DNA from: Coffea arabica
Taxonomy: Eukaryota > Streptophyta > Magnoliopsida > Gentianales > Rubiaceae
Length of the DNA: 64,000 nucleotides
Direction: 5' to 3'
Assembly: GCF_036785885.1 (NCBI RefSeq)
Contig: NC_092317.1
Location: 2,048,501-2,112,500, forward strand
The notes under the pieces are model-generated. The model did no database searches and was not told the origin of the DNA. It worked only from the letters and a program-made list of their open reading frames with translations. The translations under genes were made by a program, and so were the position numbers. The stretch's first letter is position 1. Every line of letters starts with the position of its first letter. Below are positions 1 through 11,100 of this stretch, in pieces.

Positions 1-1533
1 AGAAGCATCAGCGACAACTGTTGTTGGAACTTTTGGTTATCTAGCCCCAGAGTAAGTTGATATGCCATGACTGTAAATCACTTATAACAAGTTTTAACAA
101 TATTGTTTCAATGTTGTCACTGCTGCTTCTTTTGCTTCTGCAGATACTTAAGGGATGGACTAGCAACTAATAAGAGTGATGTGTATGCATTTGGTGTTGT
201 ACTTTTCGAGATGATATCAGGAAAGGAAGCCATTACCCGCACCCAAGGCATTGCACCAAAAAGTGCCGATAGGAGGTCATTGGCATCTATTGTAAGTTCT
301 GCTATTCCACTGTTAAACATATTGGTCTTATAAGTTGGTGAACTCAATCATGTGAAAATTGCTTCTCCCAGGAAGAAAGCATTCTCAAATTTGAGTAATG
401 TAGTGCACTATACTGCAACATTGGAAAAAGACCACTAATGTACTGTGCAAGAGAGAAAAAAATATCATTTCTTTCTGTCTATTCATGTCTTCTTCATCAA
501 GCTGTTTCTTTTTCCTGAAAAGATTAATATGATTTACTAATTGACATGCACATAAAAGCAGCATATTCTTTGCTTAATATGCTTGAAACTCTGTGTAAAT
601 ATGGTGTAGTACATATTTAACGGATCAACCACTTGATGGAAAAAGAGCAGTTTAATAAGAGAGGTAAAGTTGCTTCTCTCCTTCCTATTCTGGAAACGAT
701 GATTTAGTTGCATAGATGTTGGCAGCTACAGGAGAACCTGGTCTGTATTATGCATGTTTGCATATCTATGGCTGGAAAGACAGCTGCCCAATATAATTTC
801 TTTAACTTGTTCAGTGATAACAACTTTCCTGCTTGCAACTAAGCTTTTAAACTTAAATTGATTTTGAATCGCCTTTGTTAATTTCTTTACATTTATATCT
901 GTTATGCATAACATGGTCCTAAGGTGCTGAGAGACAAGTTATGCATGAAACTTCATAACAAAAGCTACTGCATTCCCCTAAATCTTCTTAAACTGCAGAT
1001 GCTGGCAGCTCTGAGGAACTCACCTGACTCCATGAGTATGTCAAGTTTAAGAGAACATGTTGATCCCAATCTCATGGATTTGTATCCACATGACTGCCTT
1101 TTTAAGGTAAATGACCAACATATTAACCTAAAAATGCTGTCTTTTGGGTTCAAAAATTTTAGACAATGACACTAGAGACAACTTTCAGTGAAATTTGTTT
1201 AGAGTTGGGGGAAACTAAAGCTGTCTCCTCCTTGGAAGAAAAGTCCCGACAGATTATAACAAAATGAATATGAATACATATTTTACTTGAGGGTGTATTT
1301 GATGGACCATAGTCGTACTGTGCAAACCAGTATAACTCACCTTGTTATTTGATCCCAATGTTGTTTAGATGGCTATGCTGGCAAAACAATGTGTGGATGA
1401 TGATCCCGTTCTTAGACCAGACATGAAGCAAGTTGTGATATCACTATCTCACATCCAGTTGTCCTCTGTTGAATGGGAAGCAACTCTTTCTGGAAATAGC
1501 CAAGTGTTTAGCGGCCTTGTTCAAGGTAGATAG
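1..1533 (+). CDS. LYK3: LysM receptor-like kinase, C-terminal kinase part (partial at left edge)
   Basis: This is the 3' part of a membrane receptor kinase; in this family LysM ectodomains sense chitin-like or lipo-chitooligosaccharide ligands and the cytoplasmic kinase signals. Readable exons are <1-51, 144-291, 999-1106 and 1369-1533, with GT-AG borders and a continuous frame. Visible kinase landmarks are VGTFGYLAPE (subdomain VIII), SDVYAFGVVLFEMISGK (subdomain IX) and the late Arg in DDDPVLRPDMKQVV (subdomain XI). The ending SSVEWEATLSGNSQVFSGLV, followed by QGR and a stop at 1531-1533, closely matches my memory of Arabidopsis LYK3 (At1g51940). The LysM domains, membrane segment and most of the kinase lie outside the window, so the LYK3 subgroup is inferred from the C-terminus only. 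No break is seen in the visible part. Confidence 0.88.
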
Positions 1534-2807
1534 GCAGCAGAAGCAGAGTTCAAATATTCCAGTTGTGCTACTCAAAAACATTTTCCTGCATAGTCTCTTC
1601 TCTGCTACTCGCTGCTTTGGTTTGTATAGCTGCACAGTTCATCCGCCTCAATTATATATGGACGGACCCTCGTGCTCTTTTTCCTGTTTTCAAATCCCTT
1701 TTCATTGTAGCATTCTTTTGTAACTTTGCCTCTGAAAAGGAAAGTTTTGTATGTATAAATGGGAAACTGAAGAGGAATGCGGCTTCTGTTGGTTTTGAAA
1801 TACGAGTGACATGAACAAATGGTTATCAGTTTGAACACCTCCTCCTGTGGTCATTGGTGTTATATTAGTTAAATCCATTAATCAGCTTCTGTTACGAAGG
1901 TTTTATGGATCTGAAATAAAGTAAGACCCCGATTGTGACTCGACTTTCTAAGACTTTTTTCAGAATTGCTTTATTAGATGGCAAAGCAGGTTCAGACGCG
2001 AAAGTCTTCATCTGCGCTTTGTGCTTTGTCTTGCTTTTCCTGGCAGCTCCGTTGATTTATATCCTGAAATCGTGCTCTTTTGACTGCTATTGCTTATTCT
2101 TCCTTCCATTTTAACCAAACTCATCAGTAAAATACCGACTTATAGAGGTTAACATGGTCTTAGAAAAGTGGTTCGTATTTGCAGTCGATACTTATTGGTG
2201 ATTCGCTCCCACATCAACTTGGGCCATCTTAATTCCTCCCTTTAATAGGAACAAATCAAAAAAAGTCAAAAAAAAAAAAAAGAAAGAAGAAAGTGGCCGC
2301 CTTTTTCAAGAAAACTAGGTGGCAGGACCAAAGTTCATATCTTTCGGTGGTGCTATTCAAACATCGTGATCTTTGCCTTTTACGGCCTAGTTTCCTCTGT
2401 TACTTGACATTTAAACATACGATGACGGGGGTGCAAGCAAGCCAATGTAAATGCAACATGCATGGCGTTTATTTTTTTTTCAGGTTATATAAGAGCTACT
2501 AACAATTATCCATAGTGCTTGATGATACAGCAGGAATTGCACTATTAATAATAGGTCATATAAAGCTAATTCTCCCTAACTGTTGAAGCTAGTGTGCTTC
2601 AGAGCTGTTTGTACTTGTTATCTATCTACAAAGGCAGAGCAGCTTCAGCAAGAGAAATAGTACTTCTTACTGTTGTATAATAGCAAGAGAAATAGGTATC
2701 TCCAAAAAAAAAGCAAAAGCTCGTTGTTCTGCGAGGACATAGTGCAAGCACTCTTACTTGTACAATTAGGCACCTGCAAACCACAAGAAAGACTCTTTCT
2801 GCAAGTC
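1534..2807. other. 3' UTR of the LysM kinase and spacer; no gene seen
   Basis: No supportable gene lies here. An AATAAA hexamer at 1915-1920, about 380 bases after the kinase stop, is a candidate polyadenylation signal. A poly(A) run sits near 2266-2281. Small open frames of 60-85 codons overlap on both strands and look like chance frames. The next gene is convergent and ends at 2808. Confidence 0.5.
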
Positions 2808-4897
2808 TTACTTGCATAATGAAGCAAGTATGCGGCGAGGAGGATTGAATGGTCTTCGAGAGTGAAGAACAGCTAAGTTATCAATTAGTAACACATCCCC
2901 TTTCTGCCATGGTATGGCAACACTTTCCTCATCTAGGATTCTCAGGCAGTCATAGATGATATGAGCCGGCAAAGGTTTCCCATCCCCAAAAGTGACTGCC
3001 TTTACAGGATCATTTCGCTTATCTTCCCAACCTGTATAAGCAGCTACCATGCTGTTGAACCATATCTTGCGCTCTCTTGTTTTGTCCAATTTAATAGCAG
3101 GAATAGGGCCCATTATTGTCTTCACACCATCCTCTGTCCATTCCAGCTTCATTCCCAGCTTAGCAGCCCTGTCAAATATGAGCTATTTGTTGACTTCCAG
3201 ATCAAATTCAAGAGTTCAACGACACAAAATATAGATGAAGATGAGATAGTAGAGGAACTTTGTAATTATACTAACTCATTTGAACTTTAAGGAGATTAAA
3301 GATGCAAGCCTTTGATGGTGGGAAGAGCAGATATTGCATTGTTAACAACCAAAAGGAGTAAACTTAGCATTATCAGCAACAAGCAAAATTCGCGTTGTTG
3401 ACGGTTACTTCCGCAATATGTACTTCAACTGAGGTTCTGTAAGACGTATGAATGTGTTGAATTGTATCCATTGATACACCACTGTTGGCACTTAATCCAC
3501 TCCAAAATACACCGAAGATCGCATGCCAGCTCCTTCTGCTCTCTAATGAGAGATAATTCTAGTTGCATAAACTGTCGTTTTCAGAATTAACAAGATATGC
3601 AATAGGACGCCTTTATTACATGGCAGTGCATCTGCTACCTGATGTTTCATCTATCAGTCATGTCCACAAAGAACTAGCCGGCAACAGCAATAGTCTATGA
3701 GATGTTCCTTTTATCTCTACACTTTCAGCTCCCCGGGTGTGTTTTTTTGGACTTAACTAGATTTTGCAATATGTGCTTGCGGGGGAAGATTGGCTTGATC
3801 CAATCTTTACGCTTTCATCCAATCACAAGCAAAATAAAGAAAGTGCAGCAAGATACCTAAGCAGAACAAGTGATTTTTACATCCAAACAAGAGACAAAAC
3901 ACAAACCTTTCCTCAGCAACAGACTTGTCCTTGGTCAAAAATGTAGACTTCCAACCGCGACCAATTGGAGATGATGGATCATCCTCCTCTCCTAAAACAC
4001 GTATATATATCAACCCGTGTTCTTCTAATTTCTCAACAAATTCTGGATGCTTCTCTTTCATTCTCTCATATACAATATGACTAAGAACTATTGGAGTTTC
4101 TCCCCCAGTACCAGGCTCAACTTCACAAAAGAAGAACAATTTGGATGGATACTCGGGAACCTGGCATACCAAAACAACATGAATATTAGAAGGGAATACC
4201 AAACTTAAGTCCACCCCACCAGTGTCCATGCAAGTTCACTAAACCCCATGTGAAATTGGAAAAAAGAAAAAAGAAAAAAGAAGCACCTGGAACAAGCTCA
4301 ATATATGCTTAAAAATCCAACCTTTACCTTGTAAAACAAGGTCAAATCATTACAGAGAAAATTTCGAGAAAAAATAAAGATCACCAGATACCAAATTGAC
4401 TAATCAGACCGAAAAAGTTGAAGCAAAATAAAAAACAATAATATCTCAAATAATGGCCTAATAAGAGAAATTTTGACAATAATCTTCTTCAAAGAGTAAA
4501 ATTTAGTGAAAGTAGTAACCTGGGCCATTTCATGATGAAAAGGGATTTTCTGATCAGGAGGGGATTCATTAGCCGTGAAAACTCTGCCAACAACATTAGT
4601 CCTGGGGGCAGCACCACCAACGTAGGGCAATTCATCAAAGCCAAAGGCTTCAACACCGTTGTTGAAGTCTGAAGCAGTGGTCAGAGGAAACCCCCTGAAA
4701 AGAAGAGCCCCGGATTGGTGGAGAAGTGACTCTAGCCATGGCTTGCTTTCTTTGATGGCATCAGTCAATAGTGGAAGAGTAGGAGATGAGGATGGTAGTC
4801 CATTTGGGTTCGGGGATAGAACTCTTGGAAAAATGATTTCTTTGTAATTTTTCTGTTGAGGGACTTCAACTTCTTTGAACAAGCTTTCTACAGGCAT
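2808..4897 (-). CDS. Clavaminate synthase-like protein, TauD/TfdA-type Fe(II)/2-oxoglutarate dioxygenase
   Basis: Three exons on the minus strand (4520-4897, 3907-4160, 2808-3168) join in frame to give 330 residues, the length I recall for Arabidopsis At3g21360. The family uses Fe(II), O2 and 2-oxoglutarate to hydroxylate small substrates; the plant substrate is unknown to me. The iron site is readable: His121 and Glu123 in FHHEM (an HxE variant of HxD, as in clavaminate synthase) and distal His313 in AVLHSRRPF. Arg322/323 in PPRRILASL probably binds 2-oxoglutarate. I chose the Met at 4897 because it gives the family length. The frame stays open upstream to a Met at 5020 (41 more residues), which I take as 5' UTR. 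The protein is probably soluble; no signal peptide is seen. Confidence 0.88.
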
Positions 4898-4984
4898 GGT
4901 GGAGCTCAGATAATTGCTGATAAAAATCCTTCCTTGTTTTCTTACTTTTTCGGAGTCATTGATGAATCCTACGGTTAACAGTGT

Positions 4985-5000
4985 TGAATATAAATATCTG
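4985..5000 (-). promoter_or_regulatory. Possible TATA box of the dioxygenase gene
   Basis: The minus strand reads AGATATTTATATTCAAC about 90-100 bases upstream of the chosen start. Spacing fits a short 5' UTR, but AT-rich matches are common here, so this is weak. Confidence 0.3.
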
Positions 5001-5159
5001 TAAGAGTACATACAGCGCATGCAAACAAACTATGGTGGCACTACAATCACAAACTGATTTTTGTCTGTCTCGGGATTACTAAGGGAAGTTTATGATTATC
5101 TTGTCCTTTGACAATGGATCGCGTCCAGGTTCAGAGGATTAAATTAATAAGAGTTTTTT

Positions 5160-5425
5160 TTTTTTCAATGGATGGAGTGTTTTTTAAAAATTAATTTTTT
5201 AAATACAATAAAAGTTTTTAAAAAATATTCTAAACAATAATTTAAAAATTAATTTAAATTTTTTAAAAATTTTAAAAAATATCTCAAAATATATTCTAGA
5301 AACTCTTCTACTCTTAAATATCTCAAAATATTTTCTGAAAATATCCCAAAATATAATCTAAAAACTCTGCTACTATAAATTTTTTAAAAACACCCTAAAA
5401 AACAGCTAATCCAAACGAAGGTTGA
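5160..5425 (-). mobile_element. AT-rich MITE, copy A
   Basis: This AT-rich block is the reverse complement of a block at 45888-46132. Shared landmarks, read on the minus strand, are GTTTGGATTAGCT, AGGGTGTTTTTAAAAA, AGCAGAGTTTTTAGA, two TTTTGRGATATTT motifs and AAGAGTAGAAGAGTTT. Two copies in opposite orientation with similar edges imply a small non-autonomous DNA transposon of about 240-260 bp. Exact ends and target duplication are not resolved. Confidence 0.65.
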
Positions 5426-5624
5426 GCAGCTGAGCAATATTTAGGGGGAAAGAGACCCATCTTTCTTTCCAATTAATGGTTCTTTCAAACATTTTACACA
5501 AAGTTAAAGCTGGGCTAGCTTGAGAAATTGTAGGCGGGCTTTGGAGTGGATAGACTTGCAACGTAAAATGAGCCGGGCCAGCCAATGCAAGAGAGAATTG
5601 ATTGATTAGTTCTATACACTAAGG

Positions 5625-6569
5625 CTCCGTTTGATAAAACTGAATCTGAATTCTAAATACTGAAACAATTTGCTGAATATTAAGCACTGAAAAGAGATAT
5701 ATAAATATCTGAATCTTAATGATGAACATATTTATACTGTTTGACAAACATTTATAATTTAATGTTTAATAAGCTAAATTGTACAATTTTGCCCTTCTAT
5801 CTTTTAATCCAAAAAGGAAATAGAACCTATGATTTAATTAGCTTAAAATTGTTAGGTATGAAAATGCCAATATTTATTTTTAAGTCAAAGTAATATAAAA
5901 GAATAAATATATTATGAAAAAGTCCAAATATCGGTGCAAATATATTTTTAAATCAGAGTTTGATAAGAAAAGTCCAAATATAAGTAAAAGGAAGCTGCAA
6001 TAAACAAGTTTTAAATTCACACCAAATTATATAGAAATTTAATTACTTCAATGGAAAAATGTTGACGCTACCTTGGAAATAATGAATTTGAGATCGGTGA
6101 GTACGGTAGCAATAAAAAAAATTGGGAGAAAAAAAATGATAAAATTATGAAAGAGTAGAAAGATGGAAAAAGATAAGGAGTAGACAGATGTGAGTAGCAT
6201 GGAGAAATTGTAAAAAAAATCATTAAATAGGGAGAAAATAGAAGTAGAAAGCCATTAGACAGAGAATGTCAGGTTGTTTAATTAGATAAGAATTTTGGAT
6301 GGAGAATATTAGGTTATTTAATTAGATAAGGATTTTGAATTTAATTAACAAACAAAGATAGATTTGGTAGATAAGATAAAATAGTTGAAGTAAATCTCTT
6401 GATTCTTATCAAATTAAGCATTCAGTTACATTCTTGTACTGAAAAAAATACATACAAATTCAGCACCACTTAATAAGTTCAGCAGACAAATTTTTATTTA
6501 TCAAACACCCAAAACATCTGAATGTCTGAATGAATTCAGTTTCAGCACTTTTTTATGTTATCAAACAGA
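5625..6569. mobile_element. Non-autonomous hAT-like DNA transposon (~945 bp)
   Basis: The left edge reads CTCCGTTTGATAAAACTGAA and the right edge, reverse-complemented, reads TCTGTTTGATAACAT followed by further similar CTGAATTCA-type sequence, so the ends are imperfect inverted repeats. The flanks CACTAAGG (5617-5624) and CACTAAAG (6570-6577) form an 8 bp target duplication with one mismatch, which suggests the hAT superfamily. There is no transposase frame; the interior is AT-rich. Two internal copies of a TTAATTAGATAAG-type segment (about 6268-6345) form a short direct repeat. hAT assignment is an inference from duplication length. Confidence 0.62.
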
Positions 6570-6793
6570 CACTAAAGTACTAACAGGGACGTCACTTAAA
6601 CTCACGAAAAGAATTGAATGAAAAAACTAATAATTTGGTGTCGTATTTTAAAAGATGATAAAAAAAATAAATTTAGTGTATTGAACAATTCATGGTTGAG
6701 GTTAGCATGTCAAGTACGCCGTTGAGATTAGAACGAATTGTAAATTGGAATCCTTTTGACGTCCTTAGTTGGCGAACAAAGCGTCAGAAGAGA

Positions 6794-6802
6794 AAAAAAA
6801 AG
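6794..6802. repeat. Left 9 bp target site duplication of the MULE
   Basis: AAAAAAAAG here is repeated exactly at 12345-12353, just outside the other terminal inverted repeat. Nine bases is the standard Mutator duplication. The site is low-complexity, so chance match is a little easier than usual, but both copies abut the inverted-repeat ends exactly. Confidence 0.85.
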
Positions 6803-7051
6803 GGGAGAACTGCACAAGTAATCCCTCACATATTGCAAATGTGAAAATTTAGTCCTTCAGATCGAAAATGATCAATTTTAGTCCTTAGCAAATAAAAAAG
6901 GATCAATTTAAGTTCTTTTTCACTTTTCCGATTGATTTTTGTCCGGAATATCTCATGCGCACATCACGTGGCTAACTTTTCAAGGGTAAAAATGCTAAAC
7001 AACTTATCTGTTGACCAAAAACAAAATGTAAAGGACAAATACTTCTCAAAA
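6803..7051 (+). repeat. Left terminal inverted repeat of the MULE
   Basis: About 249 bases match the inverted complement of 12096-12344. Well-kept blocks include GTGAAAATTTAGTCC, CAGATCGAAAATGATC, AATAAAAAAGGATCAATTTA and CTTTTCAAGGGTAAAAATGC. It ends just before the GRF gene and is therefore the likely promoter of that gene. Confidence 0.88.
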
Positions 7052-7101
7052 TTCTTCTTCTCTTTCATTTCAATCAAATCCAAAAGCAAAGCTTCATCTC
7101 C

Positions 7102-7472
7102 ATGGCAGAACCACCAACTTGTAATTGCGGTGTACCAGCTAGGGTGAAGACGTCGTGGACAGTTGAAAATCCAGAAAAGAGGTTCTATGGTTGCGCTTAC
7201 TACGAAGTAAGTGTCCCTGATTTTTGTTTCTTTTTTCTTTTAGAAAATGTGAAATTTGAAGAGGTAATTTTGAACAGCATAATGGTGGTGGCAGCTGTGG
7301 TTATTTCAAGTGGTATGATACAGACAGTTGCGAGAGGTGCGATAAATTAGTGAGATACACAAGAAGATTGACGAAGAGATTAAGAGAGTTGGAGGCAAAG
7401 TTGGAAGAAACAAGACACAAGAAGAAAATGATGAAATTGTTGCTGTTTGTGGTGTTTGTTTTCGTAGTATAG
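7102..7472 (+). CDS. GRF-type zinc-finger protein with basic helix and hydrophobic tail, carried by the MULE
   Basis: Two exons (7102-7206, 7278-7472) with GT-AG borders give 99 residues and no break. Residues 1-50 form a GRF zinc finger: CNCG (Cys7, Cys9), KRFYGC (Cys31), a Gly-rich turn, then SCGYFKWYD (Cys42, Trp47). GRF fingers bind single-stranded nucleic acid in several repair proteins (family knowledge). Residues 58-88 are a basic, leucine-spaced stretch likely to be helical, with a second cysteine pair at 53/56. Residues 89-99 are wholly hydrophobic (LLLFVVFVFVV), a candidate tail anchor at the very end. Small proteins like this are abundant in plants (At4g04775-like). Its place inside a MULE and next to its repeat suggests an element-borne accessory gene; function is unknown. 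Confidence 0.82.
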
Positions 7473-7962
7473 AATTTGTTGAGCAAAAATTGAGTTGTAA
7501 CTGGCATTTGTTGGTGCAAGTGGTGAACTGGGAACTGGGTGGCTTTTATTTGCTGTATTTAGGTTGGGTTACGTTTAGTGGCCCTGTTGATTGTACAAAT
7601 GGGAGTTGGAATGCAATTATGAAGCTTAAGTTCTCTCTGGTATATTGTAATTTTTTCTTGAATATGAGCTTACAGCATAAGATGGAATAAAAATTTAACT
7701 TGAAAGATAATGAAGATGATAATGGCGATATTATAAGCGAAAAAAAAGTAAAACGTGAACCAATAATCAGTCCCTTCAAAAATAAGAAGAGCATGTATTC
7801 CATTGCAATGAAAAAATAGCACATAACCGAGCCAAGTACATTCATTATAATACGCCTCTTATCAAAAAAAATGCAATGAACTAAGAAGTCAATTCCATTG
7901 CTCCAAAAAAAGGTCCGCCGAAATCAAATACAAGACAAAAAGGCGAAAAATAATCCATTTGT

Positions 7963-8179
7963 AGCACTTTTAGAAGTAGATATCTTTGCAGTCATCCCTC
8001 TTTGCAATAACATGCCGTAGTCATCTAGGCATTTTTAGCCCTCTTTGCAGCACTTTTAGAAGTAGATATCTTTGCAGTCTTCTTAGGCCTCTGATACAAA
8101 CAAAATAATGAGGAGGTCATTACTTACAGTCAATAGAAATTTTTGCAGTCTTAGAAGTATATATCTTTGCAGTCTTCTT
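7963..8179 (-). repeat. Direct repeats of the last transposase exon
   Basis: A 30-base segment GCACTTTTAGAAGTAGATAT...GCAGTC at 7963-7993 recurs identically at 8049-8079, 86 bases on. A diverged copy lies at 8150-8179. The middle copy is coding (basic tail of the transposase); the outer ones lie after the stop and in the last intron. This looks like local slippage or a small tandem duplication after or during element evolution. Confidence 0.7.
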
Positions 8180-11100
8180 TAGATTATGCATGTAGTAGAC
8201 AATACTTACAGCCAATCCAGGTGGTTCCCATGGGTGTCTCCTATAGAGAGAGGCCAATGTTGAATCACAATTACTTCGAGTGTGTCCAAATCTCCGACAT
8301 ACACCACATCTGTACTTGATTTTCTTACTCTGACAATTGGCAACCAGAAATTCAAGTAAATAATAGTATAGAAAAAAGTCAACATGCTATTATTAGTATG
8401 AACAAATAGAGAAACATGAACTGGAGATGTTGCATTCTTTGTTGTCGATGTTGGAGTAGGTGGTTGGCTTGTTGTAAGTTGACCTGGGATTTGACTGATG
8501 AGATCAAACAATACTTGGTCACTTGTATCAGTCTTCAAGCCACTTGCACCAAAAACTGCTTCAGGTGTGAAATTGGACTGCTTCTTTGCAATAGGAGTAG
8601 CATTTTGAGGTCGGTAATCTGGTTGGGACTGCTGAGGTTGGGACTGCTTGTTTGCACCAGGATTCACAATGTTAGGAGTCTGCTGTTGTGGCTGAGAGCT
8701 ACTTGTAACTACAGTAGCTTGTTGCTGGATATTCCCTTGATCATGACTGCTTGGACACTTCCTACTATTGTGGCCCTTCTGTTTACACTTTCTGCACTTA
8801 TAATCCATTAGACCAACTCTAGACAGTCTCTTTGTTTGTCCTCAAGAAGTTGTTGCAGCTGGTGGCTCATCTGGTTCTCTCATTCTTACCTTCTTTGGCT
8901 GGCCAGGAAGCTTGATGGTTTCAGGTGGCAAAACAGGCCCGTGTTTCAAATCTTTCCACAAATGCTCACCATTGAGAGGATATATTATAGGCCCATATGC
9001 CCTCATATAGGCCTCTTTTGAGTAGCATTCATGAACAAAGTTCTTGGGAGGCTCCTTTGTCAAAGCAATGGCACTCATTGCATGAGCACAAGGAATGCCA
9101 TTTAGTTCCCACCTTCTACAACTACAAGTTCTGCTAACCAATTTCACAGTGTACCTACCCCTATACATACATCTCACCTCATAATTCCAATCCCCTGAAG
9201 GTGTAGCTATGCATGCACTAGAAGCAGTTTTTACCTTTTCCAACTTTTTTAAAATTTTGGGACATACCTTTCCTGTATACTTCTTCATCCACTCCCTCTT
9301 ATTTTCCATTCTAACCATTAAATAAAGTCGTTTTGTTTCCAACATACCTAGTATAAGTCTCTCCCTTGCTTCTAAAATGCTGGAGTTGAAACTCTCACAA
9401 AAATTATTCAATAAAATGTCACATTTATGGGAGGTTCTGAAGTAAGCTCTGGATCATTGCTGCGGTGTTGTGTTGTCAAACAACCATTGAAATGCACCCT
9501 CATCAACTACTTTCAAAGCTTCCATCAAAGCCTTGAACAGATTTTTGTAAGGAGCTCTTGCAAGTGCCCAAATTCTCTCCTTTAATGCCAAACCACCATG
9601 CAGCTTGTTAAAGTTATTGTACATGTGTCTCACACACATCCTATACTCCACATCTGGAAGCAACTCTTGAATAGCTTGAATCAGTCCCTTCAACAGATAA
9701 AAAGGTGAAAACAGATCATCAAATTAAAACTAGCAAACTCAGCTTAAAAAAACCCCAGAAAAGTACACTAACATACCTTTTGTTTATCAGTAATAATTGT
9801 CCAATGATTTTCATCTTTTATTTGGAGGTCATTCAGCAATTCACCCACGAACCATTTCCAAGTCAGATTATTTTCTATTTCCACCACAGCATAGGCAATG
9901 GGGTACAACTGATCATTGGGGTCAATTCCTACAGCTGTAAGCAACACACCTTTGTGGGGCCCTCTAAGATGGCAGCCATTTAACCCGACAACAGGCCTAC
10001 AATCACTTAAAAAGCCTGTCTTGCATGCATTAAGATAAATATACAACCTTTCAAACCTATCTTCTCCCTCATCATCTTCAACAGTGGTCATTAAAACATT
10101 TGAGCCAGGATTAGCCCTCTTTACTTCCCTACAATAGTTTCTTAGTTTGTTGTATTGGGTTTCATGTTCACCATTAACTAAACTCTCTTCCTTTTTCTTG
10201 GTTCTATAAGCTTGCCACCTAGAGATGTTGACATTAACATCAGTCTTCACTTTATCTGTGAGTGTACTCACCTTCATGTCAGCCATAGCAGCCAACTCCT
10301 TTTTGTATCTATCAACCAGAAAAGTTGAGTTTGCTAGTCCATGGTCAAATGTCCTCCCACAACTGTGTTCACCTTGCATGCTCTTGATTTGAAAAGTCTT
10401 TTTCTCTAGCATAACAGTTGTAGAAACTTTTCAGCTACAGTTCTTGTAATAAGCCGTAGCTCTTCTGCATCATTTTTACTGAACTTTATCTTCCTTCCGT
10501 GAACCACTCCATGGCTCTTGCATGCTTTTATGAACAACTGCTTACAAGTAAAAATCTGCCCAACCTCAAATTTGGGATCGATCATATCAGTTTCAGGGTT
10601 AAATTTTGGAAACTTAGCTCTTTTTCTTAGTTGATCTTCTTCTTCTGAGTCTGTAGCATCTTCTTCCATCTCAGCACCCTCCACTTGACATGTTCTCTCA
10701 TTTGTACTCTTATTTGATTTGCAATTTTTGATAATTTTCTCCCATTCAGCTTTTCTGTCTTTAACAGATTTTACTATGTCTTCTTCATCATTAAATTCAT
10801 AGTCACTATCAATGAATTTGTCACCATCACTAGGTTCCTCATCTTCCTCAACATGTGTCTCGTTCTTACTCTTATTCTTTCTCTCAACTTTTTTAGCCTG
10901 CTTTTTATTTGTTGAGGATTTTTTCTTTAATGATTTCTCTTTTAGTGATTTGCTAGTAGAAGGTGCATTTTTTCCTATATTCTGTACTTTTGAGTTTGTC
11001 CCATCTTGTTCTTTTCTAAAATTCTAATCAGGCCCTCCTATATCTGCTCCATTATCTCTTTTATCAGCAACTCTAATGTCAACTTTTGAAAGCATTTCAT

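Noticed and set aside
8416-8811. 131-codon plus-strand frame in the MULE
   Set aside because: Antisense to the Gln/Pro-rich zinc-knuckle region of the transposase; Cys/Trp-rich nonsense composition.
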